Shown: one piece after another, positions 60,436 through 64,000 of the stretch
Layout of the letters: each line of letters starts with the position of its first letter
Position numbering within the stretch: the stretch's first letter is position 1
Origin: Nocardia alba NBRC 108234
Lineage (GTDB): Bacteria > Actinomycetota > Actinomycetes > Mycobacteriales > Mycobacteriaceae
DNA: 64,000 nucleotides
Direction: 5' to 3'
Assembly: GCF_001612665.1 (NCBI RefSeq)
Contig: NZ_BDAX01000025.1
Coordinates: 62,001-126,000 of the forward strand
Program-made: the position numbers and the translations under genes
Notes under the pieces: generated by a model
What the model was told of the DNA's origin: nothing
What the model saw: the letters and a program-made list of their open reading frames with translations, nothing else
The model's database searches: none

Positions 60436-60837
60436 ATGAGCCACACCAGCTGGAAGACCCACCGAGAATGCCAACTCACCGAGGGCTACACCGAACCCTC
60501 CGAGGTCACCGAGGCTCGCCGCGGGATCCGACTTTCCATGGCCCTTGCCCAAACTGTCTACGATCGCCGCACCGAACTCGGCCTTACCCAAGCCGAACTC
60601 GGCGAACGGGCAGGTCTGACCCAAGCCGAAATCTCCCGCATCGAAGGCTCCGACACCGTCCCCGCCGTGCCCTTGCTCGCGAAACTCGCCGCAGCTCTCG
60701 ACGCCACCCTCAACATCGCCCTCGATGCCGATGACATCCAGGTGAGCTTCACCAGTCGCCACACCGACGCCGCCTGGGTTAGACACGGCTGCAGCGATCT
60801 ATCGCGCCTCGCCCAAAACCGTCCCTACAGCCCTTGA
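60436..60837 (+). CDS. Xre-family HTH protein (HigA-like antitoxin type)
   Basis: 133 residues from ATG 60436. The HTH reads VYDRRTELGLTQAELGERAG, LTQAEISRIEGSDTVPAVPL, LAKLAAALDATLNIAL. The preceding SEVTEARRGIRLSMALAQ is the lead-in common to HigA-type antitoxins of HigBA pairs, in which the toxin gene comes first. No intact toxin gene is present upstream, only a possible remnant, so this is either an orphan antitoxin or a small repressor. Located at the edge of the accessory region. Confidence 0.75.
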   Translation: MSHTSWKTHRECQLTEGYTEPSEVTEARRGIRLSMALAQTVYDRRTELGLTQAELGERAGLTQAEISRIEGSDTVPAVPLLAKLAAALDATLNIALDADDIQVSFTSRHTDAAWVRHGCSDLSRLAQNRPYSP

Positions 60838-60897
60838 AGGAACACCCTGGCTCGTGGACCCTGCGGTCAGTCAACCTGCTCGACCGAGGCAAGGGCC

Positions 60898-61136
60898 TGG
60901 TCCGCGTGGTTCGCGACAGGGACCCAAGGGACCCCAAGTGCCCCCCAGGACACCATTGCCCTTCCCGGCTACGCGGTGGATATGCTCGACCGGCGTCGCG
61001 AGCGGATGGAGCAGCGCAAGCGAGATTGCCCTCCGCCGATCGGCTACGACGTGGATCTGATCGGTGCACTGTCGGCCCCGACGCAAGAAAGGCTCTCGAC
61101 CAGTTCGTGGAGGGGAAAGTAGTTCCGCGTTTGTAG
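60898..61136 (+). pseudogene. Remnant of a tyrosine-type integrase
   Basis: One frame contains TIALPGYAVDMLDRRRERM (from 60952), which matches the segment of actinobacterial tyrosine integrases just after the conserved Arg region (pattern R-T-x-A-L-P-x-x-x-V-x-x-L-x-x-R-R). It stops at 61122; another frame carries ARKALDQFVEGKVVPRL and ends at 61136, resembling an integrase C-terminus. The catalytic His-x-x-Arg and Tyr parts are missing, so the gene is broken by deletion and frameshift. It lies 80 bases from the tRNA fragment. Confidence 0.45.
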
Positions 61137-61151
61137 TCGGAAAGTAGTCGA

Positions 61152-61171
61152 TCCGGGCGAAATTGCCCGGA
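61152..61171. terminator. Hairpin after the integrase remnant
   Basis: TCCGGGC (61152-61158), loop GAAATT, GCCCGGA (61165-61171): perfect 7-bp stem, followed by CAACCAAAAA. Confidence 0.5.
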
Positions 61172-61176
61172 CAACC

Positions 61177-61216
61177 AAAAAGCCCTCCACCTGCTTGCGC
61201 TGGTAGCGGGCTTTTT
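61177..61216. terminator. Terminator flanked by A- and T-runs next to the tRNA fragment
   Basis: AAAAAGCCC (61177-61185) and GGGCTTTTT (61208-61216) form a 9-bp stem enclosing 22 bases. On the minus strand it follows the tRNA 3' end by two bases, as expected for a tRNA terminator; it would work in both directions. Confidence 0.8.
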
Positions 61217-61217
61217 A

Positions 61218-61258
61218 TGCTCCCCCATCTGGACTCGAACCAGAACCTGCCGCTCTAA
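61218..61258 (-). tRNA. 3' fragment of a tRNA gene (attachment-site scar)
   Basis: On the minus strand: part of an anticodon stem AGCGG, variable loop CAGGT, T arm TCTGG-TTCGAGT-CCAGA (61244-61228, five perfect pairs), acceptor 3' strand TGGGGGA (61227-61221), discriminator G and CA. The matching 5' strand TCCCCCA, D arm and anticodon arm are not present upstream on that strand. The break falls at the anticodon loop, a usual crossover site of tyrosine integrases. Specificity undetermined. Partial, not a functional tRNA. Confidence 0.75.
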
Positions 61259-61259
61259 A

Positions 61260-61526
61260 TGCTTTGCTTCCCGACGGTTTTCAACTTTCTCAAAGCAGCC
61301 CCTCACCTGTAGATTTGGTGTTCGAGGTGTTCCCGCTGGATCCCGCTCGGTCTCATTGATTCCCGATGATTCCGTGTTGTTTCGTGTTGCGATTCGAGTC
61401 CTGACAGGCCAGGGCAATCGCATACGGCTACACGTTCAACAGTCCCTCCGTCGGCTTTGCGTACGATCGTGACTGACTTCGTCGCCAGCTCGGCGTCGCG
61501 ACCGACCAACCGAGGAGAGATTGCCG
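61260..61526. other. Repeat-containing spacer beside the tRNA fragment
   Basis: No gene. Between 61325 and 61400 short related words recur: TTCCCGCTGG, ATCCCGCTCG, ATTCCCGATG, ATTCCGTGTT, and GTTGTTTCG / GTGTTGCG. Such clustered repeats near a tRNA scar resemble integrase arm-binding sites of an attP region. The ribosome site GAGGAG of the next gene is at 61512-61517. Confidence 0.4.
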
Positions 61527-61937
61527 ATGTCCTGGCGGGAGACCACACCCCAACCGGTCCAAGACGACATGGACGACCTGCTCGACGCCGTGCTGACCCT
61601 GGCCGAAGAGCAGCTGACCCAGCGTGGCGAGTTCTACCCCTTCAGCATGGCGATCGATGCCTCCGGCGATAGGAAACTCTTCGGGGCGGGGACCGGGGAC
61701 GCTCGGCGTGCCAAGGAGATGAGTTTCGGCGCGCTCAAAGCGATGCGAACCGACATCCGAGCCGCTGCGGTCGTGGTCGACGTCTCCTTGCCGGAAACCG
61801 GCACGAGCGGGATCGAGGTGCACATCGAACATTCCAACGGGCCGGCGATCGGCGTGCTCAAGCCCTACACGATCTCCAGCGGTACGGTCACCGCCGAGCC
61901 GTTGGAAGGCTTCGCTGCCCAACACCTGATCTGGTGA
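61527..61937 (+). CDS. Small hypothetical protein, possible immunity-type
   Basis: 136 residues from ATG 61527 behind GAGGAG. Acidic and helical start (DDMDDLLDAVLTLAEEQLTQ), then GEFYPFSMAIDASGD, which recurs in a family of short actinobacterial proteins often found singly in accessory regions, followed by a beta-rich half with AAAVVVDVSLPETGTSGIEV. No function is known to me. It faces the toxin-HEAT gene pair, 16 bases from the end of the HEAT gene, and could be an additional immunity protein, but this is a guess. Confidence 0.6.
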   Translation: MSWRETTPQPVQDDMDDLLDAVLTLAEEQLTQRGEFYPFSMAIDASGDRKLFGAGTGDARRAKEMSFGALKAMRTDIRAAAVVVDVSLPETGTSGIEVHIEHSNGPAIGVLKPYTISSGTVTAEPLEGFAAQHLIW

Positions 61938-61953
61938 ACGGTGAAGGGGAAGC

Positions 61954-62577
61954 TCAGCCCTGGTCGTAGCGGATGATCCGCTCCGCATTGCGCCGATACC
62001 AAGGAAACTTCGAGGTCAGGAACGGCTCAACCAGGTTACGCACGCCTTGAGCTCGCAGCTTCGACAGCGCATCGAGAGCGTGCCCCTGCACGGTCTCATC
62101 GTCGAGTTGGGCGGCAGCGACCGCGGCAGCATCGGGATGCTTCGATTTGCCGAGCCAGTCAACCACCATCTGCCGATCAGCCCCGAATCGGTGGTCCGCA
62201 GCGATGTCGGCGAGTTGCTCGAAGTACTCCTTGCCGGCCGGAATCTTGTAGAGGGCGTTGCCCGCCGCCCACCGCACGCGCGCGCTTGCCGCCTTGGCAT
62301 GGTCGAACTGGCTGATCAGCGCCGGGATCGCCGTGGTCTTGCGCGATTCCTTGCGGTTCAGGGCATTCGTCAAGCTCAGCCGCGCCAGGTCGCGGCCTTC
62401 AGTTTCAAGACCCGGCCACCGGTCTTCGAGTTCGGTGAGCCATTGAGCGATCACCACGATGACCGCTGGTGAGTTCTGCAGGCGGCTGCCGATTTCCGGG
62501 ATCGTGTCGGCATACCCGCCTGCCCGGTGATACTCGTCGAGCAAGCGGGTCGCAGCGTCGTCGTCCGTGGGGGTCAA
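61954..62577 (-). CDS. HEAT-repeat protein, probable immunity factor for the adjacent toxin
   Basis: 207 residues from TTG 62577, which overlaps the toxin gene's stop as TTGA; the open frame further upstream lies inside the toxin gene. Helical-pair repeats are visible, such as RVRWAAGNALYKI, ADRQMVVDWLGKSKHPDAAA, and TVQGHALDALSKLRAQGVRN followed by LVEPFLTSKFPWYRRNAERI. HEAT-like repeats are used by several immunity proteins of polymorphic toxin systems, and the overlap with a nuclease-toxin gene fits that role. Cytoplasmic, no signal peptide. Confidence 0.75.
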   Translation of the reverse strand: MTPTDDDAATRLLDEYHRAGGYADTIPEIGSRLQNSPAVIVVIAQWLTELEDRWPGLETEGRDLARLSLTNALNRKESRKTTAIPALISQFDHAKAASARVRWAAGNALYKIPAGKEYFEQLADIAADHRFGADRQMVVDWLGKSKHPDAAAVAAAQLDDETVQGHALDALSKLRAQGVRNLVEPFLTSKFPWYRRNAERIIRYDQG

Positions 62578-63872
62578 CTTCGGAAGTCCATCGTGGTGTG
62601 TTTGATCTTGCCCTGGTTCACGAGATCTTGTAACTCCTGGGTGAGGCGGGTGTTGTGGTCGGTGATCAGGACGAACTGATACCCATTGGCCTGGCAATAC
62701 GCCATGTCATCTTTGAGCTGGTTATCGTAGCTCTGGTACTGAACATTCTTGACCTCGGTGAGGCGTTTGGTGGTGTGATCGAGGTCGTCCGGTACGGCAT
62801 TGCGCCTGCCGGTCACCGAAGGGATCGATTCCTTCGTCTTGTTGGTGTCGATGCCGGCCCGCGCTTCGGCTTTCGCCCCTTCGAGCTTGTTCCGGCGCGC
62901 GGTCGCTGGTTTCGTCGGAGGTGGGGGGTTCTTCAACTGCTTGTTGAGAATAGGTGTGAAATTGGTGTTCACCGCGCTGACTACCGTCGCAGACACCGCG
63001 GTGAACGTTCCGCACGACACGCGTTGTGCATCGGCGAGGCCATCGAGCATTCGCTGAATCTTGTTGCGAGAGTGCTCAATCTCAGCCTCGGCCGCATCCA
63101 GGATCAGTTTCTTGATAGGTCGTCCGATAGTGGCGGCGTTGACTGTATTGATTGCCTGAGTCACAGTTTGCAGTTGCATCTCCCACTCCGCGCCCTCCTG
63201 TGCGGCCCGTAGAACGACGGCGTACCCATCGACTGCACCGGCCTGCTGACGGAGCGCATCGCCGAGGATCTCCAACCCGCCAACCACGGACTTGTGGGCT
63301 TCGTCGATGTCGGGAATTTCCTCACTGGTCGAGCAGGCGAGGGTCTTCATCTTGGGGTTCAGATCGGTGTCGAGCGTGCTATAGACCGAGGCAACGGTCT
63401 GCCAACTGGTCGCTACCGATTGCATCCGATCGGCGTTGCCATCGATCCACTTCGTGGTGAGGCCCATGACGATTTCCCATCCGACCGGTTTCGGCCGGGT
63501 GCCGCCCGACGGGGACTTCAGTGGGCGATGCACAAAGGTCTTCGCCCCTGGATCGGAGGAGGGTAGCTGCTTTCCGGTGTTGTAGTCCTCCGCGTTTTCG
63601 GATTGGTCGTGGTTGACACCGCTCTGGCGGATCAGCGCTGCCATCTTCGCGAGGACGTCGGTAGCCTTGCCCGCGGTGACGACGGCTTCGATGCCTGAGG
63701 TCCAGTAGCCTTGCGCCCACAACGCACCGCTGTTGTCGTTTCCACTGATATGCGTCGCGTCACGGAGTTCCTGGTCCATGTTCGTCAACGCGGTTGTCGC
63801 CGACCGGCTCGCGAGACTGTATGCGCCGGACAGTTCGTAGAACGCCTCCGGATTGACGTCGAGTTCCGCCAC
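62574..63872 (-). CDS. Type VII (ESX)-type polymorphic toxin with C-terminal PD-(D/E)xK nuclease domain
   Basis: 432 residues from GTG 63872. The N-terminal ~100 residues are a WXG100-like helical hairpin (SLASRSATTALTNMDQELRD, SGALWAQGYWTSGIEAVVT), used as an ESX secretion signal. A long helical middle part (about 120-330) follows. The C-terminal ~80 residues match the Tox-REase-7 type of restriction-endonuclease-fold toxin: GRRNAVPDDLDH, LTEVKNVQYQSYDNQLKDD (Asp362/363, Glu373 and Lys375 as PD...ExK), then YQFVLITDHNTRL. Likely a DNase delivered to competitors. Between a WXG-like partner gene and an overlapping HEAT-repeat gene. Confidence 0.82.
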   Translation of the reverse strand: MAELDVNPEAFYELSGAYSLASRSATTALTNMDQELRDATHISGNDNSGALWAQGYWTSGIEAVVTAGKATDVLAKMAALIRQSGVNHDQSENAEDYNTGKQLPSSDPGAKTFVHRPLKSPSGGTRPKPVGWEIVMGLTTKWIDGNADRMQSVATSWQTVASVYSTLDTDLNPKMKTLACSTSEEIPDIDEAHKSVVGGLEILGDALRQQAGAVDGYAVVLRAAQEGAEWEMQLQTVTQAINTVNAATIGRPIKKLILDAAEAEIEHSRNKIQRMLDGLADAQRVSCGTFTAVSATVVSAVNTNFTPILNKQLKNPPPPTKPATARRNKLEGAKAEARAGIDTNKTKESIPSVTGRRNAVPDDLDHTTKRLTEVKNVQYQSYDNQLKDDMAYCQANGYQFVLITDHNTRLTQELQDLVNQGKIKHTTMDFRS

Positions 63873-63878
63873 AACCGG

Positions 63879-64000
63879 TCAGCTCCGCCACATCGCCACA
63901 TTGGCAGCGATCGCCTCGGTGTAGTTGCTATGCGCGGCCTGCACTGACTGCCGCATGTCCTCGATTCCGTCACGAATTTCCTTCGCAGCGGCCATGAGTC
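63879..64000 (-). CDS. C-terminal part of a small WXG-like helical protein (partial)
   Basis: The open frame enters at the window edge and ends at TGA (63881-63879), reading EIRDGIEDMRQSVQAAHSNY and TEAIAANVAMWRS at the end; an ATG at 63995 may be internal or the start. The helical C-terminus resembles WXG100 proteins (EsxA-like). The stop lies six bases before the toxin GTG, so it is probably the co-secreted partner or chaperone of the toxin. The 5' end is outside the window if the ATG is internal. Confidence 0.55.
   Translation of the reverse strand, partial: LMAAAKEIRDGIEDMRQSVQAAHSNYTEAIAANVAMWRS

Noticed and set aside
60834..61136. Continuous ORF of 100 residues after the Xre gene
   Set aside because: No ribosome site or family match as a whole; only its last residues fit an integrase remnant spread over two frames.
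61218..61420. Intact tRNA or tRNA with intron
   Set aside because: No 5' acceptor strand, D arm or anticodon arm is found within 200 bases on the proper side.

Overview
The window reads as a chromosomal segment of a high-GC, mycolic-acid-type actinobacterium, most likely Nocardia or a close relative. Evidence: GC-rich third positions throughout, frequent GTG starts, ESX/type VII accessory proteins (EspG, PE/PPE-like, EspC-like, DUF1023 hydrolase), an LGFP-repeat envelope protein, a PapA5-like acyltransferase, and a gene order that from memory follows the M. tuberculosis Rv2343c-Rv2393 neighbourhood (nirA-cysH, hemW, hrcA-dnaJ2-rsmE-phoH-ybeY-corC-like-era, amidase, recO-uppS, zur/smtB, glyS, TPM protein, dgt, dnaG). 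No rRNA, CRISPR or intact tRNA was seen.

Layout. 1-2.2 kb: divergent MFS exporter and TetR repressor with twin operators. 2.3-8.2 kb: assimilatory sulfate-reduction operon on the minus strand (nirA, cysH, cysD, cysN, sirohydrochlorin-chelatase-like), headed by a 30-residue Cys-rich leader peptide that looks leaderless. 8.4-10.7 kb: SnoaL-like protein, hemW, small conserved protein. 10.7-12.6 kb: orphan ESX-like pair. 12.9-20.4 kb: core block hrcA to era. 20.5-23.4 kb: large membrane receptor-like protein with a degenerate NTPase-like cytoplasmic part and a periplasmic-binding-protein-like outer part. 23.4-28.5 kb: amidase, hydrolase/TetR pair, recO, uppS. 28.6-32.1 kb: ABC-2 exporter with a two-component system. 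32.1-34.7 kb: LGFP protein and a TetR-controlled membrane protein.

34.8-40.6 kb: seven-gene ESX accessory operon (EspC-like, DUF1023 hydrolase, two lipoproteins, PE-like, PPE-like, EspG) without any secretion-machine genes. 40.7-43.1 kb: zinc regulators zur and smtB, divergent from glyS. 43.2-53.6 kb: acyltransferase, MerR, TPM protein, metallo-beta-lactamase, DoxX, LysR, YdcF, dgt, dnaG. 53.6-59.0 kb: five-gene metabolic cassette lying between dnaG and a second, diverged copy of the last 54 bases of dnaG followed by a strong hairpin. This is the signature of an insertion.

59.1-64.0 kb: accessory end of the window. It holds two small envelope/secreted proteins, an orphan Xre regulator, an integrase remnant, a 3' tRNA fragment with its terminator (probable attachment-site scar), and then a minus-strand type VII toxin locus: WXG-like partner (partial), a protein with a C-terminal PD-(D/E)xK nuclease toxin domain, and an overlapping HEAT-repeat protein that is probably the immunity factor. 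The strongest candidates for new biology are this toxin locus, the dnaG 3'-end insertion, the membrane receptor at 20.5 kb, and the two ESX accessory loci whose PPE-like proteins share a C-terminal PDYLIT motif.
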